Origin: a virus
IMG/VR virus record: IMGVR_UViG_3300032223_001026
Coordinates: 1 to 34,625 of that record
Direction: 5' to 3' (one strand)
DNA: 34,625 nucleotides
In this document: piece after piece, positions 21,980 to 30,555 of the stretch
Layout: each line of letters begins with the position of its first letter
Numbering within the stretch: the first letter of the stretch is position 1
Notes under the pieces: generated by a model
What the model was told of the DNA's origin: nothing
What the model saw: the letters and a program-made list of their open reading frames with translations, nothing else
The model's database searches: none
Translations under genes and position numbers: made by a program

Positions 21980-24369
21980 TTTGATTTTAATTCCTCAATT
22001 TCAGATTTTAATTCTGCAATAGCAGCAAAAGCCAAAGAAACTAATTTTTGATAATCTACAGCCAAAGTTCCATCTTCTCTTGTTCTAACTGCTTCAGGTA
22101 AAACAGCTTGCACATCCTGAGCAATTACACCAATGTCATTTTTTCTAACAAAATAGCCATCTGCGCCACCTTTGTTAGCAATGTATTCAGCAGTCCAATC
22201 AAAGTATTTTCCACCAATAGAAATTGCTTTTTGAGTCGCATTGTCAATTTGTCTTACATTTTCTTTGAATTTTGCATCAGAAGAATAATAAGCTGTCACA
22301 TTGTTTGTGGCTCGAATTTCACCAGTTGTGCCTGAAGCAGCAGTACCAACTCCTAATGAAGTAATTTGTGAATTGGTAAAGTTTCCAGCAGCAGCAGCAG
22401 TAGTTCCAATCGAAGGTGGTGAAGCTAAATAAGTGCTAAATCCTGTTCCTGATACTGTTGAAGATGCAGAAAGAGTTGTAAATGCACCAGTAGAAGCAGT
22501 TGTTGCGCCAACTGAACCATTTAATGCGCCAGCAAAGCCAGTTGCAGTCAATATTCCAGTAGAAGGAACAAAACTCATTTTTGTAGATGAAGTTTTTTGA
22601 GGCAAGTTACCAGTAGTTGTTGTTACCCAAGTTGGATAAACAGAAGTAGCAGTTGTAGTGTCATCAGTAATTGCTGTATTAGTAGCATTAGTAGCTGTAG
22701 TTGCTGTTGTTGCGCTTGTTGCAGTTGCAGCATTACCGCCAATGGAAAGACTTGAAGCTGTACCTGTTAAACCAGTTCCTGCACCAGTAAAGCTAGTAGC
22801 AGATAAAACACCTGTAGAAGGAACAAAATTAAGAGCAGCAGTAGTTGTAAGAGCTTGATTTCCAGAGGTATTTGAACCTACAAAACCTAAGTAAAAAGTG
22901 CTTGCAGAACTAGATGCGCCTGTTGTTGCAATATTTGTAGCATTGGTAGCATTAGTAGCATTAGTTACAGCAGTTGAACCGATAACCGAAACCACTTGTG
23001 CAGCAGTCGCTGCTGTAAATGCGCTAGTACCATTGCCATAAGCAATTCCAGAAAGAGTTGCAACTCCAGTACCACCATTTCCAACTACTAAAGTGCCAGA
23101 TAAAGTAACTGCACCAGTTGTGGCTGTGCTAGGTGTAAACCCTGTAGTACCTGCGCTAAATGATGAAACATTAGAGGCAGGAGTAGCCCAAGATGCAGTT
23201 GTGCCATTGCTTGTTAATACTTGACCATTTGTGCCAATTCCTAATCTTCCTGCTGCATTAACTCCAGTACCAAGAATTAAGTCACCAGTTGAAGTAATTG
23301 GGCTAAGTGCATTAAATGCAGCAGAAGCTGTTGTTTGACCTGTGCCACCATTTCCAATCGGCAAAGTACCTGTGACACCAGTTGTTAAAGGCAAGCCTGT
23401 AGCATTGGTTAAAACACCGCTTGCAGGAGTTCCTAAAGCTGGGGTAATAAAGGTAGGGCTTGTAGCAAAAACAAGAGCTCCTGAGCCTGTTTCATCGGTC
23501 ACAGTTGATGCTAAATTTGCAGAAGTAGGGGTCTGCAAGAAAGCCAACATATTTGTGCCAAGACCAGTTACATTTCCAATCGCAGGAGTAATAGTGGTAT
23601 TGGTAACAGAAGTAATCTGGCCTTGAGCATTTACCGCAAATACAGGGGTTGCAGTTGCAGACCCATAAGTTGATGCAGCAACCCCAGTATTAGTAATACT
23701 AAATTGATACCCAGTAAGAGTTAATCCAGTACCAGCAGTATAGTTAGCTGCTGTGCTGAAATTGCTCCAATTCATTGCAGTAGTGCCTAATGTACCACCT
23801 GGTTGTGCTGTGCAATACCAAGCAGAACCTTGTTGTGATCCATATTCAACAAACACTAATGCGCTTACATATTGCGACCAAGTTGTGCATCCTGTGGCAT
23901 AAGTCCAAGCACCAGTATTTACTTGATAAATGCCATTTTGTGCGCTATTTGATTGATTTTTTACTAAAACAGTATTACCAGCTACAAGAGATACTCCATC
24001 AACAGTTTGTAAACCTGACAAGGTAATATTTGTTAAAGTTGCAGCAGTTACAGGAGCTTTCCAACTAATTCCTACAGCATAAGACTGCAAAGCCAGTAAA
24101 TTAACAATGTCTGTTGCGCCTACTGGTTGATTTGCAATAGTTCCAGTTGTAGTGCTGATATTGGTGAATGCGCCAGTAGAAGGAACAGATGCCCCAATAG
24201 TTGTGCTATTTATGGTGCTATTGGTAATTGTTAAACCAGATTGAATTGGGCTTATGGTAGCAAAAAAAGGCTTGCCCTGACCAATAAAAGTTTGAAAATT
24301 ACCATATACATCAAAATAAGCCTGAACTGGCAGTAGATTTTGGTCTACTGTTGAATTGGGAGCACCCAT
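21976..24369 (-). CDS. Tail fibre with S74 intramolecular chaperone
   Basis: A 797-residue tail fibre. The N-terminus (NLLPVQAYFDVYGNFQTFIG) is a virion-binding segment. A long Thr/Ser/Ala/Gly shaft follows, with collagen-like and NAT-type repeats (residues about 300-680). The last 105 or so residues are a peptidase S74 chaperone of endosialidase: YYSSDAKFKENVRQIDNAT, IGVIAQDVQAVLPEAV, GTLAVDYQKLVSLAFAAIAE and a closing coiled coil. The SD...K pair is present, so self-cleavage after trimerisation is expected. It is probably the main receptor-binding fibre. AAGGAT precedes the ATG. Confidence 0.88.
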   Translation of the reverse strand: MGAPNSTVDQNLLPVQAYFDVYGNFQTFIGQGKPFFATISPIQSGLTITNSTINSTTIGASVPSTGAFTNISTTTGTIANQPVGATDIVNLLALQSYAVGISWKAPVTAATLTNITLSGLQTVDGVSLVAGNTVLVKNQSNSAQNGIYQVNTGAWTYATGCTTWSQYVSALVFVEYGSQQGSAWYCTAQPGGTLGTTAMNWSNFSTAANYTAGTGLTLTGYQFSITNTGVAASTYGSATATPVFAVNAQGQITSVTNTTITPAIGNVTGLGTNMLAFLQTPTSANLASTVTDETGSGALVFATSPTFITPALGTPASGVLTNATGLPLTTGVTGTLPIGNGGTGQTTASAAFNALSPITSTGDLILGTGVNAAGRLGIGTNGQVLTSNGTTASWATPASNVSSFSAGTTGFTPSTATTGAVTLSGTLVVGNGGTGVATLSGIAYGNGTSAFTAATAAQVVSVIGSTAVTNATNATNATNIATTGASSSASTFYLGFVGSNTSGNQALTTTAALNFVPSTGVLSATSFTGAGTGLTGTASSLSIGGNAATATSATTATTATNATNTAITDDTTTATSVYPTWVTTTTGNLPQKTSSTKMSFVPSTGILTATGFAGALNGSVGATTASTGAFTTLSASSTVSGTGFSTYLASPPSIGTTAAAAGNFTNSQITSLGVGTAASGTTGEIRATNNVTAYYSSDAKFKENVRQIDNATQKAISIGGKYFDWTAEYIANKGGADGYFVRKNDIGVIAQDVQAVLPEAVRTREDGTLAVDYQKLVSLAFAAIAELKSEIEELKSK
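22938..22964. repeat. 9-base tandem repeat in fibre shaft
   Basis: GTAGCATT plus one base is repeated three times, encoding Asn-Ala-Thr triplets in the fibre shaft on the minus strand. Similar GTAG/GTTG runs lie at about 22677-22735. Such in-frame repeats can change shaft length by slippage. Confidence 0.7.
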
Positions 24370-24382
24370 ATTTAATCCTTAA

Positions 24383-24712
24383 TTAAGCAATACCTTCACC
24401 AGGTGTTATTTCAACAGATGCTGCGCTTGCAATAAACCATGCATTAGGTGGAATACCGCTAAAAACACCTACAGCATTAGCAGGTAATGTTAGGACATTA
24501 GCTGTTCCAGTAGCAGTTGGAGTTGTAGCTGCTGGGGTAACAGTAGCATCAGATGGCTCTTGAGGTTGCCATCCAACTCTAATTAAACTACCTGTCAAAT
24601 TGATAATGCGATACCCAGAAGGATATACATTGTTGCTCGATTTGACTTGAACAGCCGATAATCCGACTAAATAAGTCGGCCCAAAGGGGGCAAAAGCTGA
24701 ATCATAAGCCAT
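24383..24712 (-). CDS. Small structural protein
   Basis: A 109-residue protein starting MAYDSAFAPFGPTYLVGLSA. It is beta-rich, with RIINLTGSLIRVGWQPQEPS and a Thr/Ala/Pro linker, resembling small head or collar proteins encoded between coat and fibre genes. It may be a decoration protein. No firm family assignment. Confidence 0.6.
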   Translation of the reverse strand: MAYDSAFAPFGPTYLVGLSAVQVKSSNNVYPSGYRIINLTGSLIRVGWQPQEPSDATVTPAATTPTATGTANVLTLPANAVGVFSGIPPNAWFIASAASVEITPGEGIA

Positions 24713-24723
24713 TATTTAGCTCC

Positions 24724-25053
24724 TTATACTGCTGTTGTAGGTAAAGGCAAATTTTCGCAACGAGTCACACAAAATACATAAGTACCAGCAGCAGGAACTA
24801 CTGCGCCTGAAGTGCTATTTAAAAATGCAACAGTTAGAACACCAGGGGTTAAAACATCACATTCTGCGCCAGTAACACCAGCAGTTTGATTACCAGATAA
24901 ACCGACATACTGAACAATATCAGTAGTTTGCAAACCAGCAATATTAAATGTTTGAGCAGCAGTTGTATAAGCAGCTACAGAAACAGGGGTCAATGATGGG
25001 CCAATGTAAATTTGAGATAAAACATTTCCACGAGATAGAGTGGTAGATGGCAT
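24724..25053 (-). CDS. Head decoration-like protein
   Basis: A 109-residue beta-rich protein starting MPSTTLSRGNVLSQIYIGPS. The length and the even Thr/Val/Ala/Gly composition suit a capsid decoration or collar protein. AAGGAAAAAA lies upstream of its ATG. It is the first gene after the second terminator hairpin in the transcription direction. Function is inferred from position and composition. Confidence 0.6.
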   Translation of the reverse strand: MPSTTLSRGNVLSQIYIGPSLTPVSVAAYTTAAQTFNIAGLQTTDIVQYVGLSGNQTAGVTGAECDVLTPGVLTVAFLNSTSGAVVPAAGTYVFCVTRCENLPLPTTAV

Positions 25054-25101
25054 GGTTTTTTTCCTTTAAATAAGGTAAATCAATTATAGGGTATTGAAGA
25101 A

Positions 25102-25132
25102 AAAAAGCCACACTTTTTGGGCATGGCTTTTT
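25102..25132 (-). terminator. Intrinsic terminator after decoration gene
   Basis: Leftward reading gives AAAAAGCCA, a loop of 13 bases, TGGCTTTTTTT. The stem is flanked by A and T runs on both sides, so it could act in both directions. It separates the coat/decoration genes from the tail fibre genes. Confidence 0.75.
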
Positions 25133-25153
25133 CCTTTTACATCGCTTGGTTAC

Positions 25154-25597
25154 TTAGTTTGAAACACTAAAGTCATAGCCATAAACATAAACATCAAAAG
25201 TTGCGCCAGCTACTGCTGTAGACAATGGAGCTGTGACATTTAAATAAAGGTTTTGAACTGTGGTAGCAGTTGTTTGTGCAGTTGGAGCAACTAAAGAAGC
25301 ACCGACTGTTGTGCTTAAATTAGCTGCTGTGATTGCACCATACAAGCTAGAACCACCAGAAGTGGTAGCTACACCTAATGCTAAACCAGTAGGAGTTACA
25401 GAAGCTCCTGCATTGTTTAGATTAGTAACAATTAGACTCTGTGGCAAAAATACAGAGCTATTGGTTACTTGCATTGGATAATTTGCGATTGCATTAGCAT
25501 TTACATTCTTAATGGTAGCGATCACTCGCAACGACTGATTAGTCGTTACATTTGAGGGATGGCTTGAGGTTGTTACTGCTGGGCCTGGATTACTCAT
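25154..25597 (-). CDS. Capsid decoration-like protein
   Basis: A 147-residue protein starting MSNPGPAVTTSSHPSNVTTN and rich in Ser, Thr, Val and Ala. The strand pattern (SLRVIATIKNVNANAIANYP, then TVQNLYLNVTAPL) is that of an Ig-like capsid decoration or head-fibre domain. It lies directly after the coat gene and is bracketed by two terminator hairpins. A P22-like phage with a decoration protein at this site is plausible; the role is inferred. Confidence 0.6.
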   Translation of the reverse strand: MSNPGPAVTTSSHPSNVTTNQSLRVIATIKNVNANAIANYPMQVTNSSVFLPQSLIVTNLNNAGASVTPTGLALGVATTSGGSSLYGAITAANLSTTVGASLVAPTAQTTATTVQNLYLNVTAPLSTAVAGATFDVYVYGYDFSVSN

Positions 25598-25621
25598 GAT
25601 TTTATTTCCTTAAATATGTTT

Positions 25622-25646
25622 AAAAAGGAAGGGTTTTACCCCTTCC
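25622..25646 (-). terminator. Intrinsic terminator after coat gene
   Basis: Leftward reading gives GGAAGGG, loop GTAAAA, CCCTTCC and then TTTTT: a perfect 7-base stem with a U-tract immediately after the coat stop codon. It should end most coat transcripts, leaving readthrough for the genes beyond. Confidence 0.85.
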
Positions 25647-25651
25647 GATTA

Positions 25652-26926
25652 TTAGGCTGCTACTCGGCAAGCCAACTCTGGGTAGAGTGGGGCCCAACCA
25701 TAGAGCACATCGACACGAGTTGGAATCGAGTCATTGTTGATGGTGTATTGGCGGACAACTCTCATGGACAGACCAATTTCTTTGTCTGATGCACGACCAG
25801 CGAAATGAACACCTTCAGGCAATTCCAAGTCAGCCATAGCCATTGTGTAAGCATTGCGATGCATAACAATATTCTGTGGGCTTACTACACCATTACCGCT
25901 TGCATTGTATTGTGATGCAAAGAAGGTAACAGCAGCAGTAGAGCTAGTAGAAGGAATTGACACATTCTGGAACTGACCGCCTGAAATAACAGCAGGGGAA
26001 ACAGTTACAGAAACAGATGAGCCAGAAGCTACAGAAACAGCAGATTTCACAACAAAGCTACGAAGCTTATTTGTGCCATAAGCTTGACGATTCTGTGGGT
26101 TCACAGCATATACACCTGCGATTTGGAATGTATCACCAGCATTCAAGTTGATTGTGCCAGTATTAGCAGCAGTCAAAGTGATTGTGGACTGTGAAGCCCA
26201 ACCAGAGGTTAAGAAACCAGTTGCAGTTGTTGTGTTTACAGAAGCAGTAACAGTAGAGCTAGAGAAATTACCAAAAGTTTGACTAATAATATTTTGATCA
26301 AGTTTCCAGTTCATACCACCAGAATCACGACCCATCAAGCCCTTCTCATACTGCATACCAATCTTGTCATTAGGAACAAACAATCCTTTCAAGCTATCAA
26401 CAATAGTAGCTGAAGTGAATGGCTCAACGATACAGCTTCTGCGACCATCACGAGGAGCACCTTCAGAATCGAGGTAAGCCTGAGCTGACAAGTATGTATA
26501 CAAGCCAGTTGGAGGAGTACCAGCAGTTCCTACGATGTTAGCTGTGTTCAGAGCTGCTGTAGTTGTACCATCAAAGTCAATTTTGTTGGCAATAGCTGCA
26601 ACTGCTGGCTTCAGAATACGATCAGAGAACATATCCAAAGACAAAGCTAAGTCTTGAGTTGTAAATTGTGTATCCACATGGAACTGGGTAGACAAAGTTA
26701 CAGGTACTGAAGTTTCATTTAAATCTTCCACATTCAATGCTGGGCCAGTTGTACCGATAAAGCGACCTGGTCTGCGGACATTGACTGTTGCGCCAATTTT
26801 TGCACCAACTACTGCAAATTGGTCATCATAGTTACGATCTACTTCTGAGGTAAATGTTAGTTCATTTTCCAAGACCATCAATGCTTCATTGGTGATCTTG
26901 CTGATAGTTAGCAAGGTATTTGCCAT
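25652..26926 (-). CDS. P22-type major capsid protein
   Basis: A 424-residue coat protein of the P22 family (HK97 fold with inserted I-domain). The N-terminus is typical: TISKITNEALMVLENELTF, DDQFAVVGAKIGATVNVRRP and LSTQFHVDTQFTTQDLALSL. The central region (about 215-340) is Thr/Ser/Val-rich and corresponds to the I-domain. The C-terminus (NDSIPTRVDVLYGWAPLYPE) is strongly conserved. P22 coat has 430 residues, so this is full length. It follows the scaffold gene and is followed by its own strong terminator. Its higher GC is consistent with high expression. Confidence 0.92.
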   Translation of the reverse strand: MANTLLTISKITNEALMVLENELTFTSEVDRNYDDQFAVVGAKIGATVNVRRPGRFIGTTGPALNVEDLNETSVPVTLSTQFHVDTQFTTQDLALSLDMFSDRILKPAVAAIANKIDFDGTTTAALNTANIVGTAGTPPTGLYTYLSAQAYLDSEGAPRDGRRSCIVEPFTSATIVDSLKGLFVPNDKIGMQYEKGLMGRDSGGMNWKLDQNIISQTFGNFSSSTVTASVNTTTATGFLTSGWASQSTITLTAANTGTINLNAGDTFQIAGVYAVNPQNRQAYGTNKLRSFVVKSAVSVASGSSVSVTVSPAVISGGQFQNVSIPSTSSTAAVTFFASQYNASGNGVVSPQNIVMHRNAYTMAMADLELPEGVHFAGRASDKEIGLSMRVVRQYTINNDSIPTRVDVLYGWAPLYPELACRVAA

Positions 26927-26950
26927 TTTAATTCTCCAAAAAAATTAGGT

Positions 26951-27862
26951 TTATCTAACCTTACCAGCCATTCTTGCAGCTTTCCATTGAGCATAAGTAC
27001 CATGAAATTCACCATTGGTGTCAATCATTACATCTGCGCCAACTTTTCCACCACTTAAAGGCCTGATAGGATCAGGTGCTTTACTTCCTGAAACAATCGC
27101 CTTTTGTTTATCAGCTTTGGGTTTTTCTTCCTTAGCTTCAAATTTAGCCTCAAGTTTGCCAATTTCTTTCAGAGCTTTAACAGAGTCCATTTCTGTTAAT
27201 TTTCTTGCAAAATCTTCATCAGATGCTAGTGCATATAGAACCTGTGGCCCTACATCACTTTCAAGAATTGCCTTTTTGATTTCATCACTAACGACTACAT
27301 CGCTAGATTGAACAATTCGATCAAAATCTGGCATTTCTTCTTTCGCTTTCTCAAGTTTCTTATTCCAAGATTCCATCTTCTTGGCTTCAGCTTCTTGAGC
27401 TTTGCGACTAGCTTCCTCTGCATCCCTTCGCAATAAAGCTTGTTCAGCCGACCATTCTGCTAATGCCTCTGCATATTCATAAGCATCATTAAATTGGTCT
27501 GCTCTGGGCTTACCTTCTACAACAGGTTTTTGTTCCTGTTGCTGAGGGTTTACCCTACCAGCTTCATAACTCTTTAGCTTTTCTCTAAGCTCTTGAGCTT
27601 CAGCTTCCGCTTGTTTAGCTCTTTGAGTTACCTTATCGAATCGCTTATTTAGCTTATCTTTTGACTTTTCAGGGTCTTGTTTCTTAGCTTCTTCCTTTGC
27701 TTCTGGTTCACTCTGTTCTTCGCTTTGCTCTGGCTCTGTATTTTCTACAGCCTCAGTTGGCTCTGCTTGGTCAGCTAAACCTAATCTTTCTGCATAAAAG
27801 GTTGTTGCATTGTCACTTGTTACTACACTACTTGCTTCTCTTACAACTTCTTGTTCGGCCAT
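26951..27862 (-). CDS. Scaffolding protein
   Basis: A 303-residue highly charged protein, Glu/Lys/Ala/Gln-rich and mostly helical (RVNPQQQEQKPVVEGKPRAD, EASRKAQEAEAKKMESWNKK). The acidic N-terminal tract is followed by a basic coiled region (KLNKRFDKVTQRAKQAEAEA) and the C-terminus is basic (KAARMAGKVR), which in P22 scaffold binds coat. Size equals P22 gp8 (303 residues) and the position, between portal and coat, is the same. It guides capsid assembly and leaves before or during packaging. Confidence 0.85.
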   Translation of the reverse strand: MAEQEVVREASSVVTSDNATTFYAERLGLADQAEPTEAVENTEPEQSEEQSEPEAKEEAKKQDPEKSKDKLNKRFDKVTQRAKQAEAEAQELREKLKSYEAGRVNPQQQEQKPVVEGKPRADQFNDAYEYAEALAEWSAEQALLRRDAEEASRKAQEAEAKKMESWNKKLEKAKEEMPDFDRIVQSSDVVVSDEIKKAILESDVGPQVLYALASDEDFARKLTEMDSVKALKEIGKLEAKFEAKEEKPKADKQKAIVSGSKAPDPIRPLSGGKVGADVMIDTNGEFHGTYAQWKAARMAGKVR

Positions 27863-27888
27863 GATTTCTCAAGCTCCAATTTAAGTTA

Positions 27889-27917
27889 AAAATACTACTA
27901 AAAATAATTCTTGTCTA
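27889..27917 (-). promoter_or_regulatory. Candidate scaffold/coat promoter
   Basis: Read leftward, TAGACA (27917-27912) and TATTTT (27894-27889) lie 17 bases apart in an AT-rich gap. Transcription would start about 20 bases before the scaffold ATG, which has a GGAGC site. It would boost scaffold and coat and fits the strong terminator after coat. Confidence 0.4.
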
Positions 27918-27918
27918 T

Positions 27919-28107
27919 TTATTCCTTAGCATCAGGCTCTGCTACTTTTAAAGCTTCTTTTAGCATTGCCTTTTGTTCTTTAAGTTGAGTCTTGCTCATA
28001 CCCTCAAATGGATTGGATTTTGCTTGTGGCTCAGGCTTTTTACCTGATCTACGAGCCATTTCTTCCATCATCCATCTTGCTCTATTCGCACTTGTAATTA
28101 CTGGCAT
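27919..28107 (-). CDS. Small basic hypothetical protein
   Basis: A 62-residue basic helical protein starting MPVITSANRARWMMEEMARR and continuing with a Lys/Pro linker and GMSKTQLKEQKAMLKEALKV. It lies between the portal-side gene and scaffold. No family is recognised; small head assembly factors occur here in relatives. Confidence 0.55.
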   Translation of the reverse strand: MPVITSANRARWMMEEMARRSGKKPEPQAKSNPFEGMSKTQLKEQKAMLKEALKVAEPDAKE

Positions 28108-28131
28108 ATTTTTCTCCGATTAAAAGTAATG

Positions 28132-28437
28132 TTATTCACCAAGTTCTTCACGATGTTTGGCTTCCCAATGACTAGCAGCTTGTTTACGATGCTCTGTAGG
28201 GAACATTTTGTGCCAAGGATGGGAAGATTCACCAAATTCTTTATGGTAAGACTGAGCTGCTCGGTCTGCATGATAACCCCATAATTTACGAGCTTTGCCT
28301 TCATCATATTTACCTTTTGCCATTTTTTTAGACAAATTTTTCATAATTGGTTCATGGCTTGAACGATACATATGCTCACTATTGTCACCATGAAGGACTA
28401 ATTCACGAGCCTCATCGGATAAATCTTCATATTTCAT
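28132..28437 (-). CDS. Hypothetical protein beside portal
   Basis: A 101-residue protein with many His, Lys and Glu residues: MKYEDLSDEARELVLHGDNS, KARKLWGYHADRAAQSYHKE, HPWHKMFPTEHRKQAASHWE. It is helical and has at least eight histidines, so metal or nucleic-acid binding is possible. It starts one base after the portal stop. No family is known to me. Confidence 0.55.
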   Translation of the reverse strand: MKYEDLSDEARELVLHGDNSEHMYRSSHEPIMKNLSKKMAKGKYDEGKARKLWGYHADRAAQSYHKEFGESSHPWHKMFPTEHRKQAASHWEAKHREELGE

Positions 28438-30543
28438 TTAAATGCCCCTTTCGATTGCTTCATCAAGTGCTGCTCTTTCGGTTCTTAAATCTAATTGTGC
28501 CATGACTAAAGCCAGTTGTGCCTTCATTTGTTCTATTTCTAGCTGAGTCTGAGTTTTAATGACTGTGTCATGAGCCTGAGTATCAGTTCGCATTCTAGTA
28601 TCTTCTCTGCGAACTTCCATTTCCATTTGAGCTTTTTGCAACATAGCTTTGTCTTTTTGCTCTGCAACAGAAGCACCATATTTCATATCCAAGGTCATTT
28701 GCTGAATCTGCTGTTGCAACTGCTGAATAACCATCTGTGACTGCTTGAGTTGCATCTGAACTTGAGGTGGAATATCGGCTTTTTCATCGACTTGAGCTAA
28801 TGGATTAGCAGCAGCCAATCGGTCAGCAATAATGTCAGCACCAGGGAAGTCCATATTTCTAAAGACTAAATCTCCTGCTGTTTGCATCAAATTAGGATCA
28901 GCAGTTAATAAAGTCATCATGGAATCTACAGCTTCTTGTCGCTTGGAAGCATAGCCAGGGCCTGTTTCCATCACAATGTCATATTCGCCTGTAGTTACAT
29001 CATTAAGAACTCGGTCTACACCTTCTGCATCTTGAGTTTTTTGGTTAATGTTTACTAATTCGCCTTTACCATCTGCGCCAATGATTCGCATGACTCTTTC
29101 ATTTGAGTAAATATGAGGAATAAGGTCTAAACAGATGCGACCAGATTGCCTAATCGACCTTGTAAGGTTGTCATAGTAGTGGAAGTTGGTCATGTCGGTC
29201 TGCTGTTGCTGACCATTTAATGCCTTTCCAGACTGCATACCTTGTGGCAACTGAGCTGGGTCATAAATACCAACAACAGCCATCAAGTCTGAATTTAAGC
29301 CTTGTAGAGCTGTAACCATTCCAGTAGGAGGAGGTTCTGGCTGAATTCTTGTAGGAACTGGAGCAATTCTGCCTTCTGAATCTGTTTGCTTATAGCGCAA
29401 TACAGGCATCGACTTGATGTTAGCTGTATTCCACTCCATTTCATGACCTTCATCCTGACCTTCTGCAAGTAGGAATTTAGCCTTTGGAGCAAGGGCAACT
29501 GATTCTGTAAGAGCTGTAGACCAGAAGTTATACATTCTCTGTGGGTCTTTTGCCATGCGAGTAAGACCAAATTTCTTCTTCTTACTATCGACAATGAGCT
29601 GCTGACCATAAACAGGCACAACTGGAATATATCTACCAGGCCAATCTCTTTGTTCTAAGACTTGCATACCTGTTAGCTTGCACCATTTAATCTGCTTTTT
29701 AATGGTTTCTCGCTTAGAAACTACATAAACTCCTGCATCTTGCATCATGACTTCTGATGGCTTTTCATCCTCAAAGCAGGTAGTGCCATCAGACAAAAGA
29801 TAAAGCTTGGTGCGAATATGCTCGGTATAGAAGTATTCAGCGATGCGAATATCTTCTTTAGTAATCCATTCTGACTGACTATCACCTGTGCCTCTTGGAT
29901 TAAAACCACCTCCATCATCTGCACCAGGGTACATTTTGCGAAATGATTCTTTAGAAATAACCTCAGTAATTAAGCATTTCTCTGCATCTGAGCCATCAGG
30001 TTCATTGCTATTAGGGTCAAAATAGACCATAAAAGGGTTTTCAATGCGCTTGACATAAATTTCCTGCTCCATTGAATCAGGTCTTGGGAAGTCATAAAGG
30101 ATGCGCCAATAGCCCCATCCCATGCGAACTGCGAACTCAAAGGCATTGTCATAGGCTGCATCGGCATCTGATTGGTTTTCAATATGTCTAAGAATGCCAG
30201 TAATGACTTCAGCTACTTTTTCATCAGACTCGGTGTTCATGCCATGAGCCACCATCCGAGGTCTTTGCTGTCTTTGCTGATTGGCAATCTGTCGGCAATA
30301 GGCATCAATCTTGTTGATGGTCAAATAAGGTCTAGACTCAAGCAATCGGCTATTTTGAATTTCTACAGGCCATTGATCCCCACCTGCAAATTTAAGGTCA
30401 TCTAATGCCTCGACTCGATTATTGGAGTCATTTTCAGCGCAAAAGCGGAGGAACTCTTTGGCCTCCTCAATTACTCCTGATTCATAGTCATCGCCATATT
30501 CGGTGGAATAGACACCACCATTGCTTGCAACATTCATTACCAT
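28438..30543 (-). CDS. P22-like portal protein
   Basis: A 701-residue portal of the P22 gp1 family. Characteristic parts: EEAKEFLRFCAENDSNNRVE, DLKFAGGDQWPVEIQNSRL, SRPYLTINKIDAYCRQIANQ near residues 65-90, the wing and stem region, GMVTALQGLNSDLMAVVGIY near 405-425, and a long C-terminal coiled barrel region (QVQMQLKQSQMVIQQLQQQI). P22 portal has 725 residues, so this is full length. Twelve copies form the DNA entry ring and dock the terminase. AGGA sits seven bases before the ATG. Confidence 0.9.
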   Translation of the reverse strand: MVMNVASNGGVYSTEYGDDYESGVIEEAKEFLRFCAENDSNNRVEALDDLKFAGGDQWPVEIQNSRLLESRPYLTINKIDAYCRQIANQQRQQRPRMVAHGMNTESDEKVAEVITGILRHIENQSDADAAYDNAFEFAVRMGWGYWRILYDFPRPDSMEQEIYVKRIENPFMVYFDPNSNEPDGSDAEKCLITEVISKESFRKMYPGADDGGGFNPRGTGDSQSEWITKEDIRIAEYFYTEHIRTKLYLLSDGTTCFEDEKPSEVMMQDAGVYVVSKRETIKKQIKWCKLTGMQVLEQRDWPGRYIPVVPVYGQQLIVDSKKKKFGLTRMAKDPQRMYNFWSTALTESVALAPKAKFLLAEGQDEGHEMEWNTANIKSMPVLRYKQTDSEGRIAPVPTRIQPEPPPTGMVTALQGLNSDLMAVVGIYDPAQLPQGMQSGKALNGQQQQTDMTNFHYYDNLTRSIRQSGRICLDLIPHIYSNERVMRIIGADGKGELVNINQKTQDAEGVDRVLNDVTTGEYDIVMETGPGYASKRQEAVDSMMTLLTADPNLMQTAGDLVFRNMDFPGADIIADRLAAANPLAQVDEKADIPPQVQMQLKQSQMVIQQLQQQIQQMTLDMKYGASVAEQKDKAMLQKAQMEMEVRREDTRMRTDTQAHDTVIKTQTQLEIEQMKAQLALVMAQLDLRTERAALDEAIERGI

Positions 30544-30555
30544 AATGTTTTCCTA

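Noticed and set aside
21976-24369. Possible diversity-generating target in the fibre gene
   Set aside because: No reverse transcriptase or second template copy was seen anywhere in the window.
28098-28307. 69-codon minus frame overlapping the portal-side gene
   Set aside because: Overlaps a better frame that begins right after the portal stop; no motif or start signal.
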